Shown here: positions 1 to 18,042 of the stretch, one piece after another | Layout of the letters: each line of letters opens with the position of its first letter | Position numbering within the stretch: position 1 is the stretch's first letter | Origin: Undaria pinnatifida | Taxonomy: Eukaryota > Sar > Phaeophyceae > Laminariales > Alariaceae | Assembly (NCBI GenBank): GCA_012845835.1 | Contig: JABAKD010000002.1 | Location: forward strand, 26,648,710-26,712,709 | DNA length: 64,000 bases | Reading direction: 5' to 3' | Notes under the pieces: generated by a model | The model's database searches: none | Told to the model about the DNA's origin: nothing | The model's input: only the letters and a program-made list of their open reading frames with translations | Made by a program: the position numbers and the translations under genes

Positions 1-847
1 TTTTTGTGGAGACGTCGTTTTCAGGGAGAAGCCAATGCTGCTGTAGACTACGTACAGCAGTATACTGTAGTAGCTAAAGCCCTACGGTGGAGCATAAGCG
101 TAGGTAGGGAGTAGCAGCAGCTTACGTCCAAGGTGATGGCGTAACCTAGGACGCCACCACCGTATACAGTGGACAGGGGGGTTAACCGCAACAGTTAAAA
201 GCCCTATGGCGGAAATACAGCCGTAGGCACCCTCGCCGTGTGTTTTGAGCGGGGGATTCTTAGTCACAAGGCATTATTTTGTTATATATTTGCCGTGCGC
301 CCTCTACTTCAGAGGGCTGGTTGTGGAGGCAGCAGGTATGGGGTTATCTGCATTTTACGCGAGAAGTCGCATGGCCGCCAGCTATGTGCTTCCTGTTGCT
401 GGTAACAGTGGTAGGAATGGACGTGGGTTGATCGTGAGCTGCCTGCAGCAGTACCATTTTACAATATAGGGATTCGTCCGGGCAACAAGTCGAGCGGCAT
501 GGCCGCACGCACTCCATGACATGCAGCAGCAACAGCAGCAGCGGGCGAGGTCATGGAAGGAACAGATTGGTTCATGATTTCGCCAGCCGAAGCTTAATGG
601 TTCGGCAACGCCGCGGGGCGCCGGGGGGGGGGCAGGTCTGATCAAAGTGGTGAATATATTTTTACGATGGATTCCTTTTTCGATCGAAATATTGCTTTTG
701 TTCGAATATGACGTTTATTTATTTACAGCAAGAGTGGAGACCCGTAAATATGCGATTTATTTGCGGTTAGAATGGAGACCCGCAGATAGTATCATCTGAG
801 ATTCATTCTGGATGGTATACGTAGCATTTTTCACCTGGTAGTTCTGA
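1..847. other. no gene recognised
   Basis: No coding region, RNA gene or complete mobile element can be supported here. Two short stretches around 78-106 and 198-231 resemble each other (AGCCCTACGG / AGCCCTATGG followed by a CGTAGG block), which suggests an old local duplication. A run of CAGCAG triplets lies near 523-541. The open frames are short and show no recognisable domain. Confidence 0.5.
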
Positions 848-1086
848 AGTGTGTTTTCATGTTCAAATCAAACAGTCTTTATAAATCCGAAAAACTAGTG
901 TTTGCTGGTATAATCAGGACCAGAAGGGAACTGGTGGAGCTGATATACATACGATAACGTCCGTAAATTTAAAGTGTGTTTTTCATGTTCAAATCAAACA
1001 GTGTTTGTAAATCCGAAAAACTTGTGGTGTTTTTCTGGTGTAGACAGGACCAGAAGGGAACTGGTGCTGATATACATACAATAACG
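848..1086. repeat. 124-bp tandem duplication
   Basis: Two adjacent units start at 848 and 972 with AAGTGTGTTTT and continue through TCATGTTCAAATCAAACAG and GACCAGAAGGGAACTGGT to TATACATAC. The period is 124 bp and the units differ by a few substitutions and small indels. No protein is recognised in either unit, so this is non-coding duplicated DNA. Confidence 0.85.
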
Positions 1087-2394
1087 ATTTGGAGAAAAGG
1101 GTGTGTAGGTGCACCATAGTGAGAGGTGTACCGCTGTATGGTACTGATGGTGGCACTGATGGTATTTAATTTTGCGGGCATCTTTTGTTTTGGCCGAAGT
1201 CGTCTGACTGATTGCAAAATAGAAGTGGGAATATTCATGATTGATTGGTCGTTTTACCAACAGTATACTTGCGACTGCTTGTTCGTAAAGGAGGAGTGAA
1301 ACTCGAAATGTATTTGCGATGGTCGAATAGTTTGCGCAGCTGAGAGGGCTTGAGCTGTTCGTATCGACAGTGGCGGCATTTCATAAATAATTGTTTCTTT
1401 TCTCAATTATTCGGAGCTGTAGCAAACAAAAGCCAAAAGGGGAGTAATTTCGGTTTTATGATGGTTTGCGAATGTCCAATATTTCGGGTAATTACGCTTG
1501 TTGGCGAGGATTGGTTACACTGGCTTACAGGTCTTGCTGGTATCTCTTGTTTGTGGTTGCCTACGTGTGTTGATGAGATGATGAGATGGGATGGGGCATC
1601 CTTGTGACCGTACAGTACAGGTCATACGGGTCTCAAATGAGAGAGGGGATGCAAAGTCACGATTAGTCATTGGATTACCGATGTTGATTTTCCGAACTTG
1701 ATGGGTGGTTGCAATCTTGTTTGAGAATTCGAAGGATGAGATATTTTGAGAATTTGATTTAATTCTCAAGCAATTTTTTGCATTTTTGTTTTACAATGAA
1801 AAACGGGATGGCTTGTGGATGGTCAGATACTCTTTGTATCGGGGAGGGCGTAGGCTAATTTTCGCCTCAGATAAGTTCTGTGTTTGCGGACAAGAATTTA
1901 TGCTATATTGTTTTACCGATATGATCTGTGTATTTAGGGCGGTAGTAGGGGACAACGGGAGACCTTTGGCCGGGTGACCTTGCGATCTCTGGCATTTTAT
2001 CTGTCGCATTAGTTTTTGCCCTGATGGCGCGGATGTTGTAATATCTTCTTGTGATTGCAATGGTTGTAAGTGGGAGGGAGTATGGGAGAGGTTTTCGCTC
2101 ATTGGGATGAGTTTCCTCTCGCCATTTTTGTTGTTTTAGGTGATGGAATTGAGCCAATGGTTAATCGTCACTGTCTTGAGAAGAATCCGGGAGGGTGTTG
2201 ATTTGGGATTTTCAGTATGACAGTTACGTATCATTTTCGTGCCGGTTCGGGGTTCTGGACTATTATTGGGTGCCTAGTCGTACCTGATTGGCGTTCTTGA
2301 TGGCAGACTGCTGTGCGCTCTCGCTCGGGAGCTCATTCTTCTTGGAGGTCTTACGCACAAGTTCTATTCTCGGAGGTCTCACGCATGAGTTGTC
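1087..2394. other. unannotated stretch
   Basis: No gene, RNA or mobile element is recognised. Open frames on both strands are under about 110 codons, lack known motifs and overlap one another. The base composition is plain, without long homopolymer or triplet runs. Confidence 0.45.
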
Positions 2395-2514
2395 TGCTCG
2401 ACTTGCCTCTACCCTGTGGTTGGACGACGTAATACAATGACTTGAAACCTACCCCGCTTGGAGCTAACGAACATGGGTACGCGTGGGTTTTTCGTTCAAC
2501 GCACGACAGCATCA

Positions 2515-2650
2515 CATAGTGCCAGTATATATATGTGCCAGCGCGTTTCAGGACACCGGCACTATTGAAATAGAGTTGCCGTTCATAACTACCTACATAC
2601 AGAGAGTGCCAGTTGTGCCAAAACGATTTTACCGGCACTATACAAAGCAT
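2515..2650 (+). repeat. dispersed CCGGCACTAT repeat, copy 1
   Basis: This stretch carries GTGCCAG and CCGGCACTAT motifs in the order GTGCCAGC, ACCGGCACTATT, a TTGCCGTTC block, GTGCCAG and ACCGGCACTAT. A diverged copy with the same motif order lies about 2.1 kb downstream. No target duplication or coding content was seen, so the element class is open. Confidence 0.5.
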
Positions 2651-3514
2651 TGTCACTACTAAAATATTCAACGGGCTCTATAACAGCCCGTTCTTTGCCA
2701 GCAACAAAATCAACGAAACGCTTATATCCGTGGTGCAGATGCCTTCACGCAAAAAACTCAACAACATTTTTAGAACAGCGCAAGACAGCGTCATAATAGA
2801 AAGATAAGAAGAGCATGGGGGAAGCGGGGAAGGTCCTTCTGCTCTCTGCTCTACTCTGCCTGTGCTGCTGCTGCTGTTGCTCTGCTGCTGCACGGTGTGT
2901 CTGTAAATGATAGAAGATACAAGGATTGGGCGGGGCCGCCTATCGGCGGCCCCGCCCTCCGAAACAGTTGCGCAAAAAGGATGTGACTGAGAGAAGGGGA
3001 AGGTAATGGACGGTACCAAGAGGTTGAGGTGCTACATGTATTTGAAACATATGTCATTAAAAATGGTGGGTTTTGTCGGGAGTGGTTTTGCGCGCAGCGT
3101 TTGTGAAGGTAGGTGTCGGTGCACTGCATAGAGGAATTGGAAATACGAAACAAAACCCAAATAACAGGAGGTTGTGGATAGGCGAGAAATAGACGGGAAA
3201 AAAATAGAAAGAAAACAGCGGTTGAAAAAATAAATAAACCGTGGCTGAAACGTAATATATATGGAAAGCTCAATTGGCAAAGGTAGTAGCCAGACCTTGG
3301 CCGAATCCGGAGAAGGATTCGGACGGCATGGCATGCGCCGCGAGCGCTGAAGAATGGGAGACGAATTCCGTATGTTTATCAAGTGGAAAAATCCTATCGC
3401 AACTGCAGGAAAGAAACACAACGTTCATTAGAGCAATCAGACCAAGTCCATGGCACCAAGGTACGCGAAAAACGAAAAATGCAAACCTACGCCGGAAGGC
3501 AGACCATTCATTTC
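2651..3514. other. unannotated stretch
   Basis: No supported gene. Around 2,928-2,955 a GGCCGCC / GGCGGCC inverted pair could form a small GC hairpin. The open frames overlap on both strands and contain no recognised domain. Confidence 0.4.
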
Positions 3515-4300
3515 TTTTAGCAGCAGCAGCGGCGGGGGTAGAGGTGGCCGATGGCCCATCGAGGAAGTGCGGCACAGCAGCAGTAGTGTCTACAGTAGCA
3601 GTCGTCTGGCAAGGGGGAGGGGGCACACACACTGGCTCCGCGAGCTCAAGACCGCAGACAGCTGATTTTTCATTATTCGAAACGTACTCACCGGAGACAC
3701 CAACAGCGGCGGCAGCAGCAGCACAGCAGCTACACTTCACAAAAAAACATGATTCTATAAATGAATGTGTAAAACATCAGCTCTGAGTACGACCGATTGA
3801 ATGGTTGAAACTCAACTTTGCAAGCTGCGTGGTACATGGTTATAAAAACAACACAAGAAAAGGCGGAAAAGTTTTGGAACATGCGCAGAAGAGAGTGAGA
3901 GCAGCACCAGCAGCAGCAACACACAGCAGTAGCAGCAGCAGCGGCGGCGGCGGGCGCAGAGGCGGGCGATAGCCCAGCAAGGAATTGCGGCACAGCAGCT
4001 GTAGTGTCTACAGTACTGTCTACAGCAGCGGCCATCCGGCAGGAGGAGGAGCACACACAGCACTGGCACAGGCTAGGCGAGGTCATGACCACAGAAAGTC
4101 GATTTTTTATTTTAAGAAACAAACGCAGTAGTCAGCATCAGGAGCAGCAGCAGGAGCAGCAGCAGGAGCAGCAGCTGTAGCAGCAGCAGCAGCAGCAGCA
4201 GCGGCGGCGGCACTACCACAGCAGTACAACAGCAGTGGAGTAGTACGTACCGACCAATCCACAACGGCAGCACACAGCAGTACGGCAGGAGCTGGGTGGG
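3515..4300. repeat. GCA-rich locally repeated block
   Basis: Two larger units (about 3,515-3,668 and 3,925-4,125) share the order (AGC)n, GGCGG-rich stretch, GCGGCACAGCAGC, TAGTGTCTACAGTA, CACACAC, and a GATTTTT tail. A third partial unit with AGCAGCGGCGGCGGCACTAC lies at 4,185-4,300. Long apparent frames across the block encode runs of Ala, Cys or Ser that simply reflect the triplet content. They are not called as genes. Confidence 0.7.
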
Positions 4301-4629
4301 ATTTGCACTTTCTTACGATTCTCCAGCTTCCAGGGGAGAGCGCGAGCCGTCCCCGGGAGAGGCTTTTCATGCCCCCCGCTCGCGGAGTTGGGACTCGTCG
4401 GCCGTTGTGTCACCGTGCCGTGATGGAAAAACTTTGTAGAGCACGCCCAGCCCTTTCAAGTTCTTTCAACTTGTAAGGGCGCGTAGAGGTGAAGGGTTCC
4501 TTTACTATACTATTTTCAGAGTAGGCTAAGTTTCGCCGCTTCGCTCTGGTCAGCCGCGTTCTGCTCTCTCGTTAGCCCTCAGCCTAAAACGTCATCCTAG
4601 GTACCCATATATGTTTATTGCGGTGCACA

Positions 4630-4800
4630 TGTGCGTGTTTTGCGGTATGTGCCAGCCCGATATACCGGCACTCTTCGAGACACCACCACTATTTTAAATA
4701 GGGCTGCCATACGTTCGTGCATCGTTTAATGAAGAGTTCCAGTCCTGCGACTTTCGCCGGCATTATAGAGATCAGTGGCACTGATCAACCGGCACTATTC
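4630..4800 (+). repeat. dispersed CCGGCACTAT repeat, copy 2
   Basis: This is a diverged copy of the sequence at 2,515-2,650, with ATGTGCCAGC, ACCGGCACTC, a GGCTGCCATACGTTC block and a terminal ACCGGCACTATT. It directly precedes a family R copy. Confidence 0.5.
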
Positions 4801-5290
4801 CCCACTACAACAGCTGTATGTATAAAGCCCTCCCCCCCGCCCCCGGCCCCCCCCGCCACATTCCTCCCCCTCCCCCACAAGAAATATTTATAGTTTTCAC
4901 GCACAAATAAACCTACCCCACCCGTCCCCTCCCCCCCCTCCCCCCCTCCCGCCCGCCTTTTGATCAAAATCAGGCCCCCACGTCCTGCAAAACTCCGCCC
5001 TCCCCTCACCGGATATTCGACTTACAGGATTCACTTGATAAACTGATGATGCATTTCCTTCCACAGCTGTCAGATTTTGTCCCCCTCAGAAACGGGTTTT
5101 ATAGTTTCCGCGCACAGACTGCCTAACATCACCCTGTTGACCCTGATAGCTACACTGTAGTTGCAAGGGGAGTCGCCGACCTATATCCTTAATGAGGACA
5201 CACAACCCGTAATACGCGCGATCGGAGTATCACACACAGCTTGCAAGGATGAGTTTGGACAAAATATTCGATCTCACAGCTGGAGTGTAA
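4790..5290 (+). repeat. family R long repeat, copy A (partial)
   Basis: A C-rich stretch with several runs of 6-8 C is followed by the marker blocks ACAGCTGTCAGATTTTGTCC, TAGTTTCCGCGCACAGACTG, AGTCGCCGACCTATATCC, GATCGGAGTATCACACACAG and TCTCACAGCTGGAG. The same blocks occur in the same order at 22,260-22,745 and in reverse at 62,448-62,750. The unit is non-coding. Its identity as a transposon or a satellite is not clear from the sequence. Confidence 0.85.
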
Positions 5291-5950
5291 TTTAATTTTC
5301 ATAATAATACCTGACAAGCAGTTGAGGCTGGATTTCTGCACATTATAAGCATGATAATATTAATTCGTACTTGGTACGCGCAACAGAAAAAAATATTATA
5401 GGTCCGTTTTTTACTTGATTGCAGTATACCGGTTTCTCCCCGATCTGTGCTGGTTCTTCCAAAAAACGCACGAGGATTTTTTGCTGCTGCTTGCTCCCGC
5501 TGATGATGGATATTTTCACTGTTTGTTTCGTTATTTTTTGCTTTTCTTTCTCCGTCATTTGAAGGTATGCGATACGGCCGAATGGTGGCTGCACAAAAAA
5601 AAATGAAAGGTTGTTGTGCTCCTACAATAAATGCAAATAAATGCATTCATTAATCTTTTTAAAACAGGTTCGGGACGATAAAACACTCTTCTCGCTACGA
5701 AAACAAGCAAAGTGCACGTACAAAAAAGCGGTAGTACGCGTCATTTTACTCTTTCTTCTTGCGCCACCCTTTTTTGCACCTTAACATTGATTTTGATACC
5801 TTTCTTCGTGCGCTATTGTATTAGGACGTATTCTTACCTGCACGTATTGTACAATAGATTATTTTATGGACTACTTTTTTTTCTAATCGCTACGCACCCC
5901 CCTCCGAAGGGAACATGTTTGTTGCGCTGTTCTACTATTTTGCCTCATTG
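5291..5950. other. unannotated stretch
   Basis: No supported gene. The longest frames, about 115-125 codons, overlap on both strands and lack motifs. Confidence 0.4.
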
Positions 5951-6495
5951 TGACGACAGTACTCCGAGTGGGGGATGCGAGGTTGATCGATGTTGGGAAG
6001 CGTGCTCCTCATGGGTCCCGGTGTCTTTATTGGCTCTCAATAGGCTCGCTGTTAGGCTCAAAGCTTGTAATGCATCATTTCCCTAAATAGAATGCTAAAA
6101 GACAGACATACCAGGGCTATGCAGGGTAGGGAAGGGTAGTGCAGGGTAATTAGATGAGGGGTGTCCTGCTTGTCCCATCATCGTCACCTACATTATCGCC
6201 CATCTACGATGGTCTTGACGTGAGCGTGACATCTAATGTCACGTGGTATCACCTCAACCATGACATGGTTTCACGTCGAATCTATAAACTCTCCTTCTGT
6301 GGGGGGCATTCCATTACATTAGCCCACCCTAAATAGTCATAAATGCAGATCACCTGTCAACAAAACATCCAGAATTGGAAAGGGGATCGAAGATGCGGCT
6401 ATTCGAAACAAACGAAAATTAGGTTATAGATTACCCACACCTCGTAATAATGAGGCATAAATGCCTCATTGCAAGATATGCAACCCTATGATGGA
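5951..6495 (+). repeat. family H dispersed repeat, copy 1
   Basis: The unit starts with a block containing GAGTGGGGGATGCG and runs through GGGAAGCGTGCTCC, a minisatellite of AGGGTAG words, GTGTCCTGCTTGTCCCATCA, ATGACATGGTTTCACGTCGA and CTCCATTACA-like sequence. Near its end lies an inverted pair, ATGAGGCAT/ATGCCTCAT, with a 2-nt loop (6,451-6,470). Three other copies exist, at 6,521, 24,580 and, in reverse, 46,866. A hairpin close to the 3' end recalls Helitron ends, but no CTRR end could be placed. The class is therefore inferred only weakly. Confidence 0.8.
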
Positions 6496-6520
6496 GCTTA
6501 CCTGCCGACGACGCCAACTG

Positions 6521-6890
6521 TGACAGTACTTCGAGTGGGGGACGCGTGGTTGATCGGTGTTGGGAAGCGTGCTCCTCATGGGTTCCGGTGTCTTTATTGG
6601 CTCTCCATAGGCTCGCTGGCTAGGCTCAAAGCTTATGATGCATTATTTCTCTAGATAGAATGGTAAAATACAGGCACAACAGGGCTATGCATGGTAGGGA
6701 AGGGTAGTGCAGGGTAGGGAGATGAGGGGTGTCCTGCTTGTCCCATCATCGTCACCTACATTATCGCCCATCTATGATGGCCTTGACGTTAGAGTGACAT
6801 CTAACATCACGTGGTTTCACCTCAACCATGGCATGGTTTCACGTCGAATCTATAAACTATCCTTCTGTGGAGGGCGCTCCATTACATCAT
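6521..6890 (+). repeat. family H dispersed repeat, copy 2
   Basis: This second copy lies directly after copy 1 in the same orientation and contains the same ordered blocks up to CATTACATCA. It lacks the 3' hairpin part seen in copies 1 and 3. Copies 1 and 2 together form a head-to-tail pair just upstream of a helicase remnant. Confidence 0.8.
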
Positions 6891-7331
6891 ACTAACTGCT
6901 AATTCCGCGCCCTTTCTAGAATATTTTCGTCAGTCTTGAGCCGTCTGCCCTCACTTTACCTTCCCCTCTTACATGTATCTTCCTGCCTACTTTTTTTTAT
7001 ACAAACACATTTTTGATTATTGACAGTTTTTTGGGGGATTTTGCCTCAATTGCAGCACATTGCAGCACAGTATTCTTAATAACAGGTAACAACTGCAGTA
7101 AAATATTGGCGTAGGAGCCCGAAACTACCTATTAATACATACTAAAACTACTCGTGTTTGTACAACAAGAAATATACAATAATAGCTGTCGCTAAAACGA
7201 GCGACAGCTGATAGATGTAACTGTCGTCAAACGTGTGCGTCCACGGACGGGCCATTGGTTCGTGTGATTGCGAGGGGCACCACAGGTGGAATAGAGCCGA
7301 TGTGACGTTTGTTGTATTGCAATTGATGTGG

Positions 7332-7990
7332 TCAATAGTTGGCCGCAACGGCGTTGAAGACGCCCATGCCTGTGTACCTACCCCGCGTGCTTTGTGCTAA
7401 GTCCACCAGCCTAACCTCTTCCCGCAACCTAGCCTTCATGGTGTCGGAGTTTCCAAGCTTGCCTACCCTGTCGAAACTCATTGGCTCTACCATGAGGTCC
7501 GCTAGTCTTTTAGCCCTACTGAGACAGACGAAAGTAAGCCCCGTGCAGGCCTCCTTCGGCCCCAAGTCTATGACGGCCTTCTCTTCTGTCTTTGTTTGCC
7601 CCTGTGATTTGTGCATAGTGATGGCCCAGCAAAGCCTCAACGGCAGTTGCGTCCTGACCTGCGTTCCCCCGTCCTGCCAAGTAGTGTCTACGGGAGAAAT
7701 CGGCACACACACTCTAGACTATATCTCTCCTGAGACGACCATTCCCCCCCTGAGTACCCTCTGAACTTGACGACAACGTAAAGGGGGAGGTTCGGCGGGG
7801 GCGCGTCGTCTGCAAACACCAACTCGACGACTTGGCCTCGAATGCGGTTCACGAGTCCAACTTGTTGGTACAGGTTCTTTGTGAGCATGACCTTGGCTCC
7901 CTTAGCTAGTTAGAGGTCCCTCTTAAGCCCCTCCGCTGTGTCTGCTGTCGCCCTTCTGGCGTTGGCGCACAGACCGAGTTTGGGTCAATC
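7332..7990 (-). pseudogene. PIF1/Helitron-type helicase C-terminal fragment
   Basis: Read on the minus strand, the segment encodes the C-terminal half of a PIF1-family superfamily 1B helicase, the class carried by Helitron rolling-circle transposons and also found as free genes. Visible landmarks, in order, are AKVMLTKNLYQQVGLVN (about 7,895-7,840), PLYVVVKFRGYSG, VPISPVDTTWQDGG, QLPLRLCWAITMHKSQGQT with the conserved HKSQG at about 7,599-7,613, and GLTFVCLSRAKRLADLMVEP. The MLTKNLY part and the VPISPV part lie in different frames, so there is at least one frameshift near 7,700-7,760. A stop interrupts the stretch before AKVMLT. The Walker A and B half of the helicase and the Rep/HUH part of a Helitron are missing. 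This is a 5'-truncated, inactive remnant. Whether it came from a Helitron or a cellular PIF1 paralogue cannot be settled here. Confidence 0.8.
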
Positions 7991-8216
7991 GCCCCCAACG
8001 AACGTCTCTCCATGATGACCTAATCTCACCACAAGACAGCAGTAGATATTTTCAGCGGACACACCCCTAGCGGGCACACACTCTCCATGCCCGCTCTCCG
8101 CTGGCCACTATTGTCGCCTGCTGCGCCCGTTGTCTGTGTGCTGCCCGCTGTGTGAGCGCTGTGTGCCGGCTGCGTAAGCGGTGTGTGCTGCTGTTTTTGC
8201 CCGTGTGGTCTGCTGT

Positions 8217-8428
8217 GTGTGTTTTGTTGCTCCGTGGGGGTCTGCTTACACCTGCAGTCTAAAATCAAAAGATCCCACACTAAAATCGAGTTTAGTCGAA
8301 GACACGCACGTGCAAACTATTTTGTGTGTTTTGTTGCTCCGTGGTGGTCTGCCTACACCTGCAGTCTAAAATCAAATGATCCCACACTAAAATCAAGTTT
8401 AGTCGAAGACACGCACGCAAACTATTTT
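8217..8428. repeat. 107-bp tandem duplication
   Basis: Two units start at 8,217 and 8,324 with GTGTGTTTTGTTGCTCCGTG. They share ACACCTGCAGTCTAAAATCA, ATCCCACACTAAAATC and GTCGAAGACACGCACG. Only a few substitutions separate them, so the duplication looks fairly young. It is non-coding. Confidence 0.9.
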
Positions 8429-11139
8429 TTTTTCATGGGAGCCTATATTGCGAGACCCAGGTGTAGATTAGAAACTCGCTTCGATCGAATAAATAACCGT
8501 CCACTTACTACAGTAACTAATTGCTCTCTTCATTTTGGTATCGGTCTGTTGCTTCTACTTAGTTGTTGCTTCTACTTAGTTGCTGCTGCTACTGCCTCTC
8601 TCTGTATTGTTGTTGTGCTACTTACAGTAGTACTATTAATACTGTACTAATGCTTTGCGTCGTATATACATGCAGGCGATTTCGCTCTCTTTTCTTGCGT
8701 CACCCTCTTTTGGTCTGATCGCCTCTCTGACTTTTCTCCTTACTTTCTACTTTGCCGTTCTCTGCTATTGCTACGTTTGTTTATGTTTAGTAGTTCTTGG
8801 GTTCTACGCTCACGTTTTATTCTGCCTTTACAACTTTAACATTTCTGCTTCCTCGTAAATTTTCACCTCCGAAGGGAGAACATGTATACTCTAGAGAGAT
8901 ACAGCTCTGTGGCCCCAAATTGCAAGGCGGAGAAATGAATCGAAAAATTCGGTTTGGAGAGTAGACAACGTAAGCCCATGGCAACGCACTGGTTAAGAAA
9001 AGCGCACAACAACATACACAAGCAGCAAACGAGACAAATTACTGACAAAAGAAAACGACAGGGTCCTGCACGCGGCGAAGGGTAGACGCCTTTTTCGACT
9101 TGCAGCAAAGCCCGATGCAGCGGTGGTTGCAGGATCCCATGGAGATAAAAGCCCAGCCGATTCAAGTTCGGTGGTGCGGTGTGGGCATCCAAGTAGGTGT
9201 TCTAGGCGAGTCGACTTGATTGCCGTGAAACATGAGTGGAGACTTCATGTAGAAACTAACCGCGTTTGACTATCTCCGCTTACGTATCATAGAGCAAACG
9301 CGTTGCTGGGTGAACTACACAACTGAAGAAGGCCAAAAGAGCTGAAACTTCGTGAGGTTCCGCAAGATGATGGATGAACTATGGCAAATGGAGTGGTTGT
9401 TTGCGTGGCAGGGTGGTCAGGACCGAGACTCGAAACTTCGATAGCGTTCCCGTGAGCGTGGAGTACGCGGACAAGAATGGTCTGGAAGATACCTTTTTCG
9501 AGGCGAATAGTGGTGGGTGGTGGGGAAGAGAAACACGAGTCTGCGTACGGCATGGTCTACAGGCTTTAAAAGTCTCTAAAACCAAAACATCGGTCAGCAT
9601 TTAAAATAAAACGCAAGGAAATAACAGAAAAACCAAAAACGAACGAAGAAACAAAACACAACAAGCGAGGTTGTACAATAGCTGTTAGTATCCTATTTAA
9701 TGCTGTATACAAGAATGAACAGCCTAAAAACAAGCTGTGGTATACACGATGCATGCGCAGCACCCTGCTGGTACTTGTTCTTCGTGGCCAACTTGAAAAC
9801 GAGTAATCAGATTACTTGCGCTCAATCGCTCCACAGCTTGCCAAACGGAAGGGGGTGCATGTCTGATAATCACCATCCAATTTCGGAGCTAACGTATGTA
9901 TTTGCTGGTCAGAAAACACATATTATATCTGCCTTTAACGTTCCTACGGGAACAGGGCACAACATTACGATATGACCCATCACGGCGAACTGAAAGCTGC
10001 TGGCGTGATTTTCTCGAATCAAATACTGTAGATAGAAAAGCCTGCACACATCACACACAGCGTCGTGATCTCCGTGGCAAGCGGTCAAAATCACCACAAC
10101 ATGAGGTGCGGTGGAATTCCAGCCCACGCAAAAAAAAAACGCGATGATACCCCTCTTCGCTCGTGTCCAAACAAGCGCGGCACGCAGACAAAACAAACGT
10201 TCCCTAAACCGAGCGACACCCTTTTCCTTCAACAATGCCATGACAATGACGCGCAAAAATCACATCCCGCGCAAAATCACCCCATCACACCACAAAATCA
10301 ACGTGAATCGCGGGCAACCGGTATACAACAAGATACGTGCAAAGGAGCAGTCCCCGGCCCGTACAACTAGGGTCATTACAACAAAAGGGGGCCAGCACAC
10401 AAAACAAAAAAAACGAGCGGAACTGCCAATTAAGTGCCGCCACAGGACTCTTTGCCAGGACCAAAGCAGCAGACACAACCAAGTAAAGCTTCGTGCCGAC
10501 AAAGGCACGCTCCCGTGAGGCCCATCCATCTCTTTTTTCGCTAAATATGACATCAGGTCAGAACTATTCGAATACTGAAAACGAAAAAAAAACGAGGGTT
10601 TTGAGTAGCCGTCCACCCCCCCCTGCCCGCCGCCGAATGGCTCGTTCCACGCAACAAAAGCGTGGGACGGCACGGGCTCATTACAGGCAAGCAGGAGCGG
10701 CAATGGTTATAGGCTTCGGAAGATCAAACACACCCCGCTGTGGCCTGAAACCACCACCGCTTCAACTTCTAGGGGGGGGGGGTCAGAATAAGCGTGAATA
10801 CGGCTCCCTCGCTTTGTCCTTACCAACGCTTAACGCCGTTAGAAACGACGCCTGCCACCACCCGGATAAGGCCGACGAACCGCTAACCCACAGCTTTAAC
10901 CCAAGCTCACCCCCCCCCCCCCGCTCCCGCCCCGCCCCCTCCCCGCCAACCCCTTCCCAGCCCCCCCCCACGTCTCGCTTGGCCCTCTTTCCAGCCGCAA
11001 CCGCTGCTCTCGTGGACATAGCTCGCACCTCCGCGTGCCGCACGCGTACACGGCATCACCACCACCCCCCCCACCCCCCCCCCCCCGACCCAATCCCATC
11101 CCCTCCCACCCTCCCAAAAAATGCATTGCCCTCAAGGTC
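8429..11139. other. unannotated 3' flank of the Rab gene
   Basis: No gene is supported. The stretch contains short uninformative frames and, from 10,610 to 11,125, many C runs of up to about 12 bases. An apparent Pro/Ser/His-rich frame at 10,493-11,431 on the plus strand follows these C runs and overlaps the last Rab exon on the opposite strand, so it is treated as a composition artefact. The 3' untranslated region of the Rab gene should lie just below 11,140, but no clear polyadenylation signal was identified. Confidence 0.45.
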
Positions 11140-16574
<5,435 letters not shown>

Positions 16575-18042
16575 GGTGCAGCACCGGCACCGGCAACAGC
16601 TGCAACAGCAACGGATGTACTAGCACCACCGGGCCTCCGTAGACTGGCCCCTCTCCTCTTAGCTGCTGGCATGGCAACACCAGCAAGCGGCGGCGGCAGA
16701 AGCAGCGGCAGCAGCAGCAGCAGCAGCGGCAACAACACAGCAGTTGTTCGAAGTACAAACAGGAAAGAACTTGTTGTAACGAGAGTATTCATCCACCAAA
16801 CCAAGACAGAAAATACGCAGAACCGGAGCAGAAACAAGATCCGAACAACATAAACCGAGCTCGGCCCTACCCAGCTTTACCAGCCAACTTCACACTTCGA
16901 GGTCAAGGCACCCGGGCCTCCAAGCAGACCTTGCGCGTCTCCCTGCCGAGAACTGCCTCACCCCAGAGAGGAACCGAGCGCCAAATGTGGTTCGATCAGC
17001 GAAATACTAGGTTTTGGTGCCATGGCCTTACAAAAAACAAAAAACAAGCCGGACGGTCCGACTGAATTCTGCGTTCCAGCGCGAAGAAGTCAGGGGGAGG
17101 GGGTGAGTGCCGGTTGCTTTGGGCCGAACAAAACTTTCGTCGCTTACCGGTCACACACCACCACCGCACCTGGTGCCCCTGGTCCGGCGAGGGTCGAGCA
17201 GAGACCGTGTTCTGTTCCACGGACGTAGTTGGTGTCGATGATCCTTTCGAACAACAAGCACAGCAGACTATTTCGCCCCTTTCTCCGCTCGTCACCGGAG
17301 AGCGACAAGAAGCCTGTCCGTTCCCGCTAGGTTTCCGAGATAGAACGCTTTGGCCCCCTGTTGGTGCTTCTCTCGGATAAATACCTGGCCCACTGCTTGC
17401 TGCTACACTCCGTGCTTTGCTCCCGCCTGGTTTATCTCTCGAGCGAGCCGAGCACCGTTCCACGTCGATTAGAGAAATATTCCCGATCCCCCGGTTTTGT
17501 GGCTTGGCCATTCCGGGTGAACTCCTAAAATCGCAGAAAAGTTGTGAGATCGTCGCAAATTTACTGTTAAAATCGTAAACCTATCACAAAAAATCCAAAG
17601 TTGAGTATGGACTACTCAACTGGTACAACTCACTCTTGACTTATTTTGAAACAGTTTGAGAATAAAAATCTATGTTAAAATCGTAAAATGAAGGAGCATC
17701 CGTATATATCTGCTACTTACCTGATACCAGTATACGTTATTTCGCGAGCTTACAGCTTACCGTGTGTTTGGTGTTCCGGGTTCCGGAACTATGCCGTAAC
17801 TAGTTCGTGTCGCGGCGCGTCAGTGTGAACTGCGCAAAATTGAGCAATAACAGCAATGTGATGAGCACTGAAGCATGAAGCATTCCGAAATATTAGGACT
17901 CTTGGTGTATTTTATTATGAAAAAAAGACATCAGCAAGCAGTAGTAGTTAGTCCACGCATGGCATATCGTACATCATACCGTTTAGTGTCTGCTGTGGTG
18001 TAATCATAAAATAAGAACAATCAGGACGTACGTAAGAGTGCT
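16575..18042. other. upstream flank of the Rab gene
   Basis: This holds the presumed promoter and 5' untranslated region of the Rab gene. A GCAGCGGCAGCAGC triplet stretch occurs at 16,690-16,740. A 171-codon minus-strand frame at 16,996-17,511 starts MAKPQNRGIGNISLIDVERC but shows no recognisable domain and overlaps plus-strand frames. It is not called as a gene. No TATA-like element could be assigned with confidence. Confidence 0.4.

Noticed and set aside
16996-17511. 171-codon minus-strand frame upstream of the Rab gene as an extra exon
   Set aside because: The Rab protein is complete with its own Met in exon 1, and this frame has no Rab-like or other known sequence.
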